From positions 1 through 56,830 of the forward strand of contig NZ_JAMTCP010000044.1 of the NCBI RefSeq assembly GCF_024171885.1: DNA of 56,830 nucleotides. Direction: 5' to 3'. A model generated the notes under the pieces. The model ran no database searches. It saw only the letters and a program-made list of their open reading frames with translations, and was not told where the DNA came from. This document shows, piece by piece, positions 7,769-16,694 of the stretch. How positions within the stretch are numbered: the stretch's first letter is position 1; the number at the start of each line of letters is the position of its first letter. This stretch comes from Streptoalloteichus tenebrarius. Lineage in GTDB: Bacteria > Actinomycetota > Actinomycetes > Mycobacteriales > Pseudonocardiaceae. A program made the translations under genes and the position numbers.

Positions 7769-9066
7769 GTACGAGCATCCTCCCGCACGGACTCGTCCGC
7801 CGGGCGCGGGAGCTTCGGCACCCGGCGAACGACGAGCACCCCGACCCACGCGGTGGAGGAGGCCAGCGCGACCGCGGCGGCGGGTCCCAGCCCGTCGAGC
7901 AGCGCTCCGGCCAGCGGAGCACCCACCGCCGCCCCGGTCGTCGCCGTCGTCGACAGCCAGCCGAAGGCCTCGGCCCGCCGGCCGGCCGGGGCCACCTCCC
8001 CCAGCCGGGTGTAGATCGCGCCGATGGCCGGGGCGATCGTCGTGCCCGACACGAGCAGCGCCGCGCCGAGCACGACCGGATGACCGGCCATCAGCGGCGG
8101 CAGGAACGGCGCGACCGCGAGCTGGCCGACGGCGGCCAGCAGGACCCGGCCGACCAGCCCCGGCCCGCCGCCCCTCGCCGCGTACAGGCCGCCCACGAGC
8201 GACCCGAGGGCCCACACCAACGCGAGCACGCCGGCCAGCCCCGGCGTTCCCCGGTCCCGCGCCCACGCGACGAGCGCGAGGTCCAACGCGTTGAACCCGA
8301 CGCCCAGCAGGCCGTAGGCGGCCGCCAGGGGCAGGACTCCAGGCACCGCGAGCACGCCGCCCCGACGCGGCGCGGCAGATGCCGCGGGACGGGCGCCATC
8401 GGCGGGGTCGGCGTCGGGGCGCTCGGGCTGGCTCACCCCGGCCCGGCGCACCGACCAGGCGAAACCGAGCGAGCCGGCCAGGGCCATGCCGGCGCACAGC
8501 AGGACGGCGGCCCGCGCGCCCGACAACGACACGGCCGCGGCCGCTCCGACCGGGCCGGCGATGAACAGCAGCTCCTGCATCGCCGCCTCCATCGAGTAGA
8601 CGGAGGCGCGCAGGCGTTCCGGGACCATGCGGGGGAGCACGACCCGGCTGACCTGGGTGGCCGGCGGAAGGAACAACCCGGTGGCCAGCGCGATCACCGG
8701 CCCGAGCCACCACAGCGACGGCGGGAGGAACGCCAGCGCGGCCAGCCCCGCCGAGTAGAGCACGCCGGTGATCACCAGTATCGGCGCGGACGGCCGGCGG
8801 TCGACGGCGCGCCCCCGCAGCGGCCCGGCGGCGCCCGAGCCCAGCGCGAGTCCCGCGCTCACGACGCCGGCCCACAGGTAGGAGTCGGTCCACCCCGCGA
8901 CGTGCAGCGACAGGGCGATGCCCGTGGCGGTGACGTGCAGCCGCGCGAGCAACGACCACGCCCACACCGAGGGCAGCCGGGGCGTCCTGAGCAACTCCGC
9001 CAACATCGCCCGCATCGGAAAATCGTCGCCCACCGCCGCCCGGAAGTCAGTCGCTTTTTCCCGCAC
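7765..9066 (-). CDS. MFS transporter
   Basis: This encodes up to 433 residues with twelve likely membrane segments and a charged central loop (about residues 215-235, QPERPDADPADGARPA). The first half has the pattern LARLHVTATGIALSLHVAGWTDSYLWAG and GPLRGRAVDRRP, the usual motif-A position of major facilitator proteins. The substrate cannot be inferred. The start is uncertain: GTG at 9066 gives the longest form, while ATG at 9015 also precedes the first helix. It lies in a leftward run behind a pentapeptide-repeat gene (66 bp gap) and overlaps the DMT transporter gene by 4 bp. Confidence 0.85.
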   Translation of the reverse strand: MREKATDFRAAVGDDFPMRAMLAELLRTPRLPSVWAWSLLARLHVTATGIALSLHVAGWTDSYLWAGVVSAGLALGSGAAGPLRGRAVDRRPSAPILVITGVLYSAGLAALAFLPPSLWWLGPVIALATGLFLPPATQVSRVVLPRMVPERLRASVYSMEAAMQELLFIAGPVGAAAAVSLSGARAAVLLCAGMALAGSLGFAWSVRRAGVSQPERPDADPADGARPAASAAPRRGGVLAVPGVLPLAAAYGLLGVGFNALDLALVAWARDRGTPGLAGVLALVWALGSLVGGLYAARGGGPGLVGRVLLAAVGQLAVAPFLPPLMAGHPVVLGAALLVSGTTIAPAIGAIYTRLGEVAPAGRRAEAFGWLSTTATTGAAVGAPLAGALLDGLGPAAAVALASSTAWVGVLVVRRVPKLPRPADESVREDART

Positions 9067-9086
9067 AGCGGGACGACGGACGGACG

Positions 9087-9112
9087 AGGGGAGGCGAGGG
9101 GAGGCGAGGGGG
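9087..9112. repeat. gaggggaggc microrepeat
   Basis: The short unit gaggggaggc occurs about two and a half times in the gap between the pentapeptide-repeat gene and the MFS gene. It makes a strand-asymmetric purine tract. Confidence 0.5.
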
Positions 9113-9132
9113 GCGACGGGCGCGGCCGAGGA

Positions 9133-9729
9133 TCAGTCGACCACCAGCCCATGGGCGGCCGCGAACGCGATCGCCGTCGGAAGGTCGACCCGCGCGCCGG
9201 CGAGCCGGGCCTGCACGAGACCGTGCGCGTCCACCCTGGCGCCCCGCAGGTCGGCCTCCTCAAGACGGGCGCCCAGGAGCCGGGCGCCGGTCAGGTCCGC
9301 CTCACGGAGGTCCGCGCGGCGCAGGTCGGCGTCGACGAGGTTGGCCTCGCGCAGCCGGAGCCCGCGCAGGTCCGTCCCCCTCAGGTCGGCCCCGCCCAGT
9401 CCGACCAGCGTCAGGTCCGCCTCGACCAGGCGCGTCGACCGCAGGCCGCAGTCGGCGAGGACCGACCCCAGCAGGCTGCACTGGCGGAACTCGGCCCGGT
9501 TCACCACGGCACTTCGGAAGGTGCAGCCCCGGAAAGCGGTAGCGATATGCCGCGAACCAGTGAGATCGGCCCGGCTGAAGTCACAGTCGGTGAACGCGCA
9601 GCCCCGAGTCTCCACCCCGGCGAAATCCGCTCCGGTGAAGTCGCACCGGGTGAAGGTCCGGCGTTCCCAGCGTTCGCCGGCCCACACGGTGTCCGAGAGG
9701 TCCTCCCCCGTGATCACGTCGTCGGTCAC
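9133..9729 (-). CDS. pentapeptide repeat protein
   Basis: This encodes 198 residues. From about residue 30 to 185 the sequence follows the A(D/N)LxX five-residue pattern, for example ADLTLVGLGGADLRGTDLRG and ADLRRADLREADLTGARLLG. This predicts a right-handed quadrilateral beta helix. Some members of the family mimic DNA and protect gyrase, but nothing here shows that this one does. The GTG at 9729 is chosen because the upstream extension is Pro/Ser-rich and not repeat-like. It is divergent from the YezG/TNT cluster with a 152-bp shared gap. Confidence 0.88.
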   Translation of the reverse strand: MTDDVITGEDLSDTVWAGERWERRTFTRCDFTGADFAGVETRGCAFTDCDFSRADLTGSRHIATAFRGCTFRSAVVNRAEFRQCSLLGSVLADCGLRSTRLVEADLTLVGLGGADLRGTDLRGLRLREANLVDADLRRADLREADLTGARLLGARLEEADLRGARVDAHGLVQARLAGARVDLPTAIAFAAAHGLVVD

Positions 9730-9811
9730 GCCTGCCACCCTGCCAGTGACCCCCGACACCGACCCGGGTGGAGATGGCGGGGATCGATCCCTGTCGTCCA
9801 CCCGTTCGCAC

Positions 9812-9817
9812 TAACGT
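9812..9817 (+). promoter_or_regulatory. possible -10 box of the YezG/TNT cluster
   Basis: TAACGT lies 64 nt before the ATG of the first cluster gene, in the gap shared with the divergent pentapeptide gene. It fits the actinobacterial TAnnnT -10 consensus. No convincing -35 is seen, so it is only a candidate. Confidence 0.3.
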
Positions 9818-9881
9818 CGCAACCCCGACTCCTGCCGCCGAGGCGGCACCGAACCGCGACCGACCCCGGGAGCCCGTCACC

Positions 9882-10445
9882 ATGCACGAACCACCGCACC
9901 CAGACCAGCGGGTGGCAGCGCAGGACCCGCAGGAGGACGAGGACCGCACCGACGAGCTGCTCCAGGTGATCGGCGGCGGCCTGCTCGCCGCGGCCCCCGC
10001 CGGCTGGCGCCGGATCGACCTCAGGGCGCTCATGGCGAGCACCGTGCACGACCTCACGCTCACCGTGGTCATGGAGGACGGGACCACCCCCGCCTTCGCC
10101 CCGCCGCCCCAGGTCGTCTCGGCCGCGACCGACCTGCGCCAGCTCATGTACCAGCCGGGGCTGGGGACCTGGTTCTCGATGCGGTACACGATGGACCCGC
10201 CCAGCCAGTTCCACGTCAGCTTCAACTTCGAGCACGACCCGCTCTGGGACCCCCCGGTTCCCCCGGCGGTGTTCGCCCAGGATCTGGAAGCATTCCCGCG
10301 CGACGACGAGCACGTCCCGGGGTGGCTGCGGGCCCGGCTGGCCGGCGCGCGGGAGGCTGCGCCGGCGCCACCGGCACCGGCGGCGCCGACACCGGCCGCC
10401 ACGCACGCCGCGCAGGGCGCTTGGCAGGAGGACGCGAACCGATGA
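9882..10445 (+). CDS. stand-alone YezG-like domain protein (cluster gene A)
   Basis: This encodes 187 residues. Residues 20-150 form one domain that recurs in all five genes of the cluster. It has a helical start (DELLQVIGGGLLAAAPAGWRRIDL), a beta region, then YQPGLGTWFSMRYTM, FNFEHDPLWDPP and AFPRDDEHVPGWL. The order of W, GTWF-x-x-(R/F) and the D-x-P-x-W turn resembles the YezG/DUF600 immunity-protein fold; this is a resemblance, not a proven match. An Ala/Pro-rich tail follows. The stop overlaps the start of the next gene as ATGA, so both are co-translated. There is no signal peptide or membrane segment. ATG 9882 is chosen over an upstream start because the domain begins soon after it. Confidence 0.8.
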   Translation: MHEPPHPDQRVAAQDPQEDEDRTDELLQVIGGGLLAAAPAGWRRIDLRALMASTVHDLTLTVVMEDGTTPAFAPPPQVVSAATDLRQLMYQPGLGTWFSMRYTMDPPSQFHVSFNFEHDPLWDPPVPPAVFAQDLEAFPRDDEHVPGWLRARLAGAREAAPAPPAPAAPTPAATHAAQGAWQEDANR

Positions 10446-12109
10446 CGGGCCCCAGGCCGCTGAACCCCGTCGACCAGGACCAGTTGTTGCAGCAGACCAC
10501 GGTCCAGCTCGTGCACACCCTCCCCCCGGGGTGGGAGGAGGTCGAGATCGACTACCGGGCCGCCGGCCGGTACGTCGAGATGCCGGTCACCGTCCACTTC
10601 GTCACCGGCGCCACGCAGAGCTGGAACCCCCCGCCCGAGGTCGGGCAGCGGTTCGCGGAGCTGCGGGCCGGCATGTACCGGCCGGGCAGGGGCACCTGGT
10701 TCAGCGCGCGGTTCCAGCTCAACCACCCCGACCGCTACTCCATCCAGTACAACCGGACCGACGAGCCGAGCTGGCACGGGCAGCCGCCGCCCCCCGCGGC
10801 GTTCGTCGACGAGCTGCGGTTCTTCCCCAGGGACGAGGAGAACACCCCGGAGTGGCTGCGGCAACGCGCCGGGCAGCTCCGGCAGCCCCAGCCGCCGGTC
10901 CCCCCGGTGGCCCCGCCGCCGGCGGCCCAACCCGGTCCTGGCCAGATCGGTCCTGGCCAGGTCGGCCCTGGCCAACCCCCCGGCCCGGCGCAGCCCGGTC
11001 CCGCGGGAGGCCCGCCGATCACGCCGGAGGAGGACGCCACGCTGCGCCGGCTGCGCCAGCGGCTCGACGAGCTGGGCGTGCCGCCGACCGCCTATCGCGT
11101 CGGCGGCGCTGCCGAGCGGGCGTGGTGCCTGATCAGGGAACCCGCCGGCTGGCTGGTGTTCTGGTCAGAGCGCGGCGCCCAACTCCATCCGGTCGGCTTC
11201 GACACGGTCGACCAGGCCGCCGCCCAGCTCGTCGGCACGCTCCTGCTGTCCCCGGTCCCGGGTGAGCCCGCCCCGCCGCACCCCGCGTCGGTGGGGGCGC
11301 CCCAGGGCATGTCGGCGCAGGGCGGGCAGCCCGGAGTGGGGCAGCCGGTCCCGCCCCCGTCCCCCGCCCTCCAGCCGGGTCCGGTCGCACCGGGTCCCGT
11401 CCAGCCCGGCCCCGTCCAGCCCGGCCCCGTCCAACCTGGCGCTGTCCAGCCCGGCCCCATCCAACCCGGCGCTGTCCAACCCGGCCCAGGGCACCCGGCT
11501 CCCGGCCCGCAGGGACCCGCGCCGGTCCAGCAACCGAGCGCGCCGCCGGCGCAGCACCCGCAGCCCGCGCCCTCGTCGGACGCCACGGCGCCGGTGGCGG
11601 CGTTCACCCCGCTGCCCGACCAGGCGCCGAACGGCCAGCGGGCCGAGCCGCCGGTCGCCGGCCAGGAGCCGGCGCCCCCTTTGGAGGCGCGCCAGCCGGA
11701 GCCCCCGGCCGAGCCGGAGCCGGAACGCCCCTCGGAGATCACCCCGTTGCCCGGCGAGCCGCCGTTGACCCTGTTCCAGGACGTCACGCCCGGCACGCTG
11801 AGCGCGGGAACGGACGTCGATCGGTTCGGCACCCCCGAGGGCAACCTCACCTACGCGGCGGGCACCCCCTTCCCGCACCGCTCCCTGCCGGCGGACTGGG
11901 TGTCCCGCGAGTACCACGTGTACCGGGTGATGCGCCCGGTCCCGGTGCTCAGCGGCGTCGCGATCCCCTGGTTCGGCCAGCCGGGTGGGGGCACCGCGCA
12001 CGTCCTGCCGAGGTCCATCAAGGAGCTGCTGGACGACGGGAGCCTGGCGGAGATCCCCGGGCGCGCCGGGCCGAGCGGCGACGACGCCGCTGGAGAGGAG
12101 TCCGGGTGA
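10442..12109 (+). CDS. YezG-like / domain Y / TNT NAD+ glycohydrolase-like fusion (gene B)
   Basis: This encodes 555 residues. Order: YezG-like domain (1-142, with YRPGRGTWFSARFQL and FFPRDEENTPEWL), Pro/Gly linker, domain Y (about 197-270, VPPTAYRVGGAAERAWCLIRE...WLVFWSERG), a long Pro-rich linker with a PGPVQ repeat, and a TNT domain (431-545). The TNT part has PLPGEPPLTLF, DVDRFGTPEGN with Arg461, GTPFPHRSLP, YHVYRV and WFGQPGGG with Gln513. That Gln matches the glutamine needed by the M. tuberculosis tuberculosis necrotizing toxin CpnT. NAD+ hydrolysis is therefore plausible. It overlaps gene A (ATGA) and gene C (GTGA), so it sits in a coupled operon. There is no secretion signal. Confidence 0.85.
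   Translation: MTGPRPLNPVDQDQLLQQTTVQLVHTLPPGWEEVEIDYRAAGRYVEMPVTVHFVTGATQSWNPPPEVGQRFAELRAGMYRPGRGTWFSARFQLNHPDRYSIQYNRTDEPSWHGQPPPPAAFVDELRFFPRDEENTPEWLRQRAGQLRQPQPPVPPVAPPPAAQPGPGQIGPGQVGPGQPPGPAQPGPAGGPPITPEEDATLRRLRQRLDELGVPPTAYRVGGAAERAWCLIREPAGWLVFWSERGAQLHPVGFDTVDQAAAQLVGTLLLSPVPGEPAPPHPASVGAPQGMSAQGGQPGVGQPVPPPSPALQPGPVAPGPVQPGPVQPGPVQPGAVQPGPIQPGAVQPGPGHPAPGPQGPAPVQQPSAPPAQHPQPAPSSDATAPVAAFTPLPDQAPNGQRAEPPVAGQEPAPPLEARQPEPPAEPEPERPSEITPLPGEPPLTLFQDVTPGTLSAGTDVDRFGTPEGNLTYAAGTPFPHRSLPADWVSREYHVYRVMRPVPVLSGVAIPWFGQPGGGTAHVLPRSIKELLDDGSLAEIPGRAGPSGDDAAGEESG
11391..11486 (+). repeat. 15-bp repeat coding PGPVQ in the gene B linker
   Basis: About six and a half 15-bp units (cccgtccagcccggc and variants) encode PGPVQ-PGPVQ-PGPVQ-PGAVQ-PGPIQ-PGAVQ. 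The array lies in the disordered linker before the TNT domain and is a likely site of length variation. Confidence 0.85.
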
Positions 12110-14841
12110 CCTCGCCCCAGCTCACCGAGGAGGAGCAGCTCGCGCTGGAGCAGCGGTGCTGCCGGCTGCTCGCGCGGGTGCTGCCCGCGGACTGGCGCGA
12201 GCTGCACTTCCAGCTCGTCGCGGTGCACACGGCCGACGCGCACGCCTACGAGGTGACCAGGGCCGACGGCGAGACCGTCGCCGGACGGCTGCCCGACGAG
12301 GTGTGCCAGGTCCTCGGCGAGCTGCGGGAGCGGATGTACCAGCCGGGCAGGGGGACCTGGTTCTCCGTGCTGGGCTGGCTGACCCCGCCCAACCAGGCCC
12401 GGCTGCGGTACGAGTTCGACGAGGAGCCCGCCTGGGGCGACCAGGAGCCGCCGGCCGCGTTCTACGCGGCCGACCTGGAGCGCTTCCCCAGGGACCCGGC
12501 CGCGGTGCCGGACTGGTTGCGGGCCAGGCTGGACGAGGCGTCCCGTTCGGCGTCGCCCGCGCCGGCGGCGCCCGTCCCGCAGGCGCCCGTCCCGCAGGCG
12601 CCCGCCCCTCCGGCGCCGGTCACGTCGGCGCCCGCGCCGCCGGTGGCCGTCCCCGAGCGCGGTCCGCTCGACGAGGCCCAGCAGCAGGCGCTGCTCACGA
12701 GGATCGTCGACGAGCTGCGCCCGCTGGCCCCCCCGGGTTGGGAGCGCCTGCGGATCGTCGCCCAGGTGGTCGGCTACCACGGCGAGTTCGGCATGGAGGT
12801 GGTGGGCGCGGACGGGAGCGCGCACCGCGTGGACGTCCCCCGCCCCACGGCGATGGCGTTCCTCCGCCTCCGGTCCGCGCGGTACGAGCCGGGAGCCGGC
12901 ACGTGGTTCCGGATGCGGGTGCTGGTCAGGGCCAACGGCGAGCTGAGCGTCGGCTACGACCACGAGGAGGAGCCCCGGTGGGGGCGGCCGCCGAGCGCGG
13001 CGGACGTCGCCGACGAGCTCCAGCTCTTCCCCCTGCCCGCCGACCGGGTCCCCGCCTGGTTGTCCCGCCTGGCGTCGTCGCAGGAGGGCGTGCGGGGCCA
13101 CTCCGGCGCGGACGAGCCGCCGGCCGGCCAGCCCTCGGCCCGGGACGGCCGGCGCGAGGAGGCGTCGGGCGAGCCGCCCCGCGCCGCCGAGGCCGCGCCG
13201 GGCGAGGACGTCCCGCCGGACGCGGGCTTCGTCACCGAGCCGCTCCCGGCGATCGGGGCGGACGGGCCGGCGCACCGGGGGGACGCGGACCGGTCCCACG
13301 GCCGGCAGGACCACGGCGGCGGCCGGGCGTCCCACTCCGCCGAGCCGCTCGGCGAGCACGATCGCGAGTCCCCCTCCGAGCACGGGGCCGACGAGGCGGC
13401 GGCGCACCACGCGGAGCCGGTGGCGCAGCGGCCTCAGCCGGAGCCGGCCGACTTCGGCACCCAGCCCCTGCCCGCCTTCACCGCGCCGAACGCCGACGCG
13501 GGCGGCGAGCCACCCCGGTCGCGACGCAACCGGCGGGTGGAGCTTGGCGAGGAGCAGCCGGGGGCGTTCCGCTCCCGGGAACCACGCGCGGAGCAGTCGG
13601 GCGCCCACAGCGCCGAACCCGACGTGGCCACGCACGTGTTGCCGGCGGGGGTCATGCCCTTCGCCGGGGAGCAGGGCGGGTCGGCGTCGGGCTCCGAGCC
13701 CGACCACCACGGGGGTCAGCCGGGCCGGTGGCAGCACCCCGTCGAGGAGCGCGAGCGGGAGCATCTCCGGCCGCACGACCGGCAATCCGCCGCTCCGCGT
13801 GGCGCGCAGGGCCGGTCGGACGTCGAGGGCCACTCCACCGAGTTCGCCGACGGCGACCGGACGCGCCAGCCGTTCCCCGGCGAGGAGCGGTCGGCCCGGC
13901 ACGAGCCGCCGGCCGACGCGTTCGCCGCGCGCGACCAGCACGCGGAGGTCCCGGTCGGCCTCGGCCCCTTCTCCGGAGCGGGCCAGGACGCGCCGACGAC
14001 CTTCACCGCCCCGCCGATCGAGCGGGTCAACGGCTTCACCCCGCCCGAGGGCGACCGGCACGACGGGGTGGACCGGCGCCCTCAGTCCACAGTGGACGAC
14101 TTCTCCGGGCGGGAGCGGCTGTCCGCCGGCCCGACCCCCGTCCCGTCGGAGGCGGCGCCCTCGGCGGCGCGTGACCAGGGCCAGGCCGGGTCGTGGCGGT
14201 CGCCGGAGACCGAGCTGCTCCCCGCCCCCGGGGGGACCGACGCCGCCACGCGGTTCGACCGTCCGGCCCGGCACGCCGACGCCGGGGTGACGGACGGCGG
14301 CCCGGAGGGCGGCCGGAGCACGCGGTCCCGGTTCGTGGAGCCACCTCCCGCGCCCGTCGCGGAGCACGTGCCCCACGTCGCCCACGGGGGCCACGCCCCG
14401 TCGGAGGTCGCCCCAGGGCCGGCGCCCGGTCCGGCCGCCGCGGGCCAGGAGCCCGAGGCCGACCCCTGGCCGACGTACCCGCTGCCGGGTGAGCCGCCGC
14501 TGCGGTTGTACCGGGACAAGCGCGTCGCGACCCTCCCGCCGGACACCGAGGTCGACCGCTTCGGCGGGGACGGCGGCAACGTGGTCTACGCCGCGGCCAC
14601 CCCCTTCCGGCAACGCTCGCTCCCCCGGGAGTGGGCGAACCGGAGCTACCGGGTGTACCGGCTGCGCCAGTTCGTCGAGGTCGTCACCGGGACGGCGGTG
14701 CCGTGGTTCGGCCAGCCGGGTGGCGGCACCGCCTACGTCCTGCCCAAGGCGGTCGACGAGCTGCTCGCCGAGGGCGTGCTGACGGAGATCGACGCCGCCA
14801 CCACCCCGCCGCCGCGGCCCCGCCCCACCGCGCCACACTGA
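12106..14841 (+). CDS. double YezG-like domain with very long linker and TNT-like domain (gene C)
   Basis: This encodes 911 residues. Two YezG-like domains lie at about 1-145 (YQPGRGTWFSVLGWL, FPRDPAAVPDWL) and 186-325 (YEPGAGTWFRMRVLV, LPADRVPAWL). They are followed by about 460 residues of low-complexity Glu/Arg/Pro/Gly/His-rich sequence and a TNT domain at 790-905. The TNT part keeps EVDRFGGDGGN, TPFRQRSLP and WFGQPGGG (Gln870), but where B has YHVYRV it has YRVYRL, so the His is Arg. In CpnT a His at or near this point is important, so activity may differ; the alignment is by eye. The GTG start overlaps the stop of gene B and has GGAGAGGAG upstream. No export signal is seen. Confidence 0.85.
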   Translation: MTSPQLTEEEQLALEQRCCRLLARVLPADWRELHFQLVAVHTADAHAYEVTRADGETVAGRLPDEVCQVLGELRERMYQPGRGTWFSVLGWLTPPNQARLRYEFDEEPAWGDQEPPAAFYAADLERFPRDPAAVPDWLRARLDEASRSASPAPAAPVPQAPVPQAPAPPAPVTSAPAPPVAVPERGPLDEAQQQALLTRIVDELRPLAPPGWERLRIVAQVVGYHGEFGMEVVGADGSAHRVDVPRPTAMAFLRLRSARYEPGAGTWFRMRVLVRANGELSVGYDHEEEPRWGRPPSAADVADELQLFPLPADRVPAWLSRLASSQEGVRGHSGADEPPAGQPSARDGRREEASGEPPRAAEAAPGEDVPPDAGFVTEPLPAIGADGPAHRGDADRSHGRQDHGGGRASHSAEPLGEHDRESPSEHGADEAAAHHAEPVAQRPQPEPADFGTQPLPAFTAPNADAGGEPPRSRRNRRVELGEEQPGAFRSREPRAEQSGAHSAEPDVATHVLPAGVMPFAGEQGGSASGSEPDHHGGQPGRWQHPVEEREREHLRPHDRQSAAPRGAQGRSDVEGHSTEFADGDRTRQPFPGEERSARHEPPADAFAARDQHAEVPVGLGPFSGAGQDAPTTFTAPPIERVNGFTPPEGDRHDGVDRRPQSTVDDFSGRERLSAGPTPVPSEAAPSAARDQGQAGSWRSPETELLPAPGGTDAATRFDRPARHADAGVTDGGPEGGRSTRSRFVEPPPAPVAEHVPHVAHGGHAPSEVAPGPAPGPAAAGQEPEADPWPTYPLPGEPPLRLYRDKRVATLPPDTEVDRFGGDGGNVVYAAATPFRQRSLPREWANRSYRVYRLRQFVEVVTGTAVPWFGQPGGGTAYVLPKAVDELLAEGVLTEIDAATTPPPRPRPTAPH

Positions 14842-14891
14842 TCACCACGTCCCGTCCCGCGCTCCCACCGCACCCCCTGAGGACACCCGCG

Positions 14892-16613
14892 ATGCCGCCG
14901 TCGACCCAGCAGATGGTCGAGCAACAGGGTCTGCTCGACCAGATCGCCCAGACCCTGGCGCGTTCCGCGCCCGGCCAGTGGCGACACGTCTCGGCCGAGT
15001 TCCGCACCGTCGGCCGGCACGTCGAGCTGTCGACCACGGTGGCGCTCCCCGAGGGGGGCACCCGCCCGCTGCCGCCGCCGGTCCAGGTCGTCGAGATGTG
15101 CGTGGTGTTGCGCCGCAACATGTACAGCAGCGGCACCGGGAGCTGGTTCACCGCGCGCTTCCTGGTGACACCGGACGGTCGGATGACCAACGAGTTCGAC
15201 TACGACACCGAGCCGAAGTGGCAGAACCCGCCACCGCCCACCGCGTTCGGCGAGGAGCTGCGGGCCTTCCCCCGGCCGCCGGAACGGGTTCCGACGTGGC
15301 TGCACGAGCGGGCCGCGGGGACCCCGCCACCGCCGCCCCGGGGCGCGGGCGCGGGCACGGTGCCGCCACCGGGCCGCCCGCCGGCCGAACCCCCGCCGTT
15401 CCGGGCCGCGCGCACCTTCGACCGCCCCGGCCCGGACGGTCGGCCGACGGTGCAACGCCCCCCGGTGCCGGCGGACCTGCTGCCCAGGATGCTCGACTAC
15501 CTGGAGCAGGCGCCCGTGGTGGACTCGCTCGACGGGTTCGACACGGACCTGCTGGCCCCGGAGCGGACCGAGGCGGTGCCGCTGGTCTTCCACACCGACG
15601 GCGTCTGGGTGTGGCCGGGCGCGGTGGCGTACTACCTGCGCCAGCACCGGGTCCCGCCGGACCCGGGCCTGGTGGAGCACATGGTGCGGCGCGGGTTCGA
15701 GCTGCCCGAGGTGGACGCCGCGACCGAGGAGGCGGCGCGGGCGCACCTGCTCCGCCTGCGCGGCGCGGCGCCCAAGCCGCCCGCTCCGCCCGGACCGGGG
15801 CCGATGGGTCCGGGCGGCTCGGCCGGCCCCACCGACAGTTCTCCTCGGCTCCCGACGCCCCCTGCGCCGGCCCCGCCGCCTCCGGCCGAGCCACCCGCGG
15901 CGGCCACGGCCCTGGTCACCCCCCTGGACGCCGAGCCGGAGCCGTCGGCTCCCGCGTCCACCGACGCGCCCCAGCCGACGCGCCCGCCGGCCGAGTCGGC
16001 GCGGCCCGCCCCGCCCCCGGATCTCCGGACCTCGGCCGCGCCCCCGGACAGCCCGCCCACCGCCCAGGAACCGCCGACGGTCCTGGCCCGCCCCGACGGG
16101 GTGGACGCGCCCGTCGAGGCCACGCAGTGGATCGCGCCGGGACAGCAGCCGGCCACGCCCGCCGAACCGCCCCCCGCCCACCGGCCGGCGACCGCCGTGC
16201 CGGCGCGGACGCCGGCGACCTCGCAGTGGATCGAGCCCGGCCGCAGGAGCGAGCGCACCCGGCAGCTCCGACGCCGCGTCGCGCCGGCGCCGCTCGGTTC
16301 CGCGGTGCTGCGCGAGCTCCAGCGGCTGCTGGTCGTGTTCGACGCCGACCCGGCCGCGTACCGGCTGAACGCCAGCGAGGACGGGGCGTGGTGCCTCGTC
16401 CGCGAGAACGACCGCTGGGTGGTGTTCCGCGCCGACGCCGGCGAGCGGAGGGACGTCGCCGAGTTCGCCGACTGCGAGCCGGCGGCCCGGTACCTGCTCG
16501 GCGCGGTGCTCAGCGACATGGCGGGGGCGGCGGAGGCGACGTCCCCCGGCGGGCGGGAGGCGGGACGCGACGCGGCGGCCTGGCCCGAGGAGGACCCCGA
16601 CCCGGTGCGCTGA
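14892..16613 (+). CDS. YezG-like / domain X / domain Y protein without TNT (gene D)
   Basis: This encodes 573 residues. Order: YezG-like domain (1-142, YSSGTGSWFTARFLV, FPRPPERVPTWL), short Pro linker, domain X (about 170-289), long Pro-rich linker (290-470) with two matching TQWI/SQWI segments, and domain Y (470-545, AYRLNASEDGAWCLVRE...WVVFRADAG). Domain X carries HTDGVWVWPGAVAYYLRQHRVPP and VEHMVRRGFELPEV, nearly the same as in gene E. This is the only multi-domain member lacking a TNT domain, so it could be a partner, inhibitor or scaffold; that is inference. It starts 51 bp after gene C; the short gap has no hairpin, so co-transcription is likely. Confidence 0.8.
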   Translation: MPPSTQQMVEQQGLLDQIAQTLARSAPGQWRHVSAEFRTVGRHVELSTTVALPEGGTRPLPPPVQVVEMCVVLRRNMYSSGTGSWFTARFLVTPDGRMTNEFDYDTEPKWQNPPPPTAFGEELRAFPRPPERVPTWLHERAAGTPPPPPRGAGAGTVPPPGRPPAEPPPFRAARTFDRPGPDGRPTVQRPPVPADLLPRMLDYLEQAPVVDSLDGFDTDLLAPERTEAVPLVFHTDGVWVWPGAVAYYLRQHRVPPDPGLVEHMVRRGFELPEVDAATEEAARAHLLRLRGAAPKPPAPPGPGPMGPGGSAGPTDSSPRLPTPPAPAPPPPAEPPAAATALVTPLDAEPEPSAPASTDAPQPTRPPAESARPAPPPDLRTSAAPPDSPPTAQEPPTVLARPDGVDAPVEATQWIAPGQQPATPAEPPPAHRPATAVPARTPATSQWIEPGRRSERTRQLRRRVAPAPLGSAVLRELQRLLVVFDADPAAYRLNASEDGAWCLVRENDRWVVFRADAGERRDVAEFADCEPAARYLLGAVLSDMAGAAEATSPGGREAGRDAAAWPEEDPDPVR

Positions 16614-16694
16614 GGCCACCCGCCCGGCGTGCGGACCGCCGAGGGTCGACACTGACGGGGGTCGGCGTCGCTCGGGGGAGCGGAGGTGGGGACA

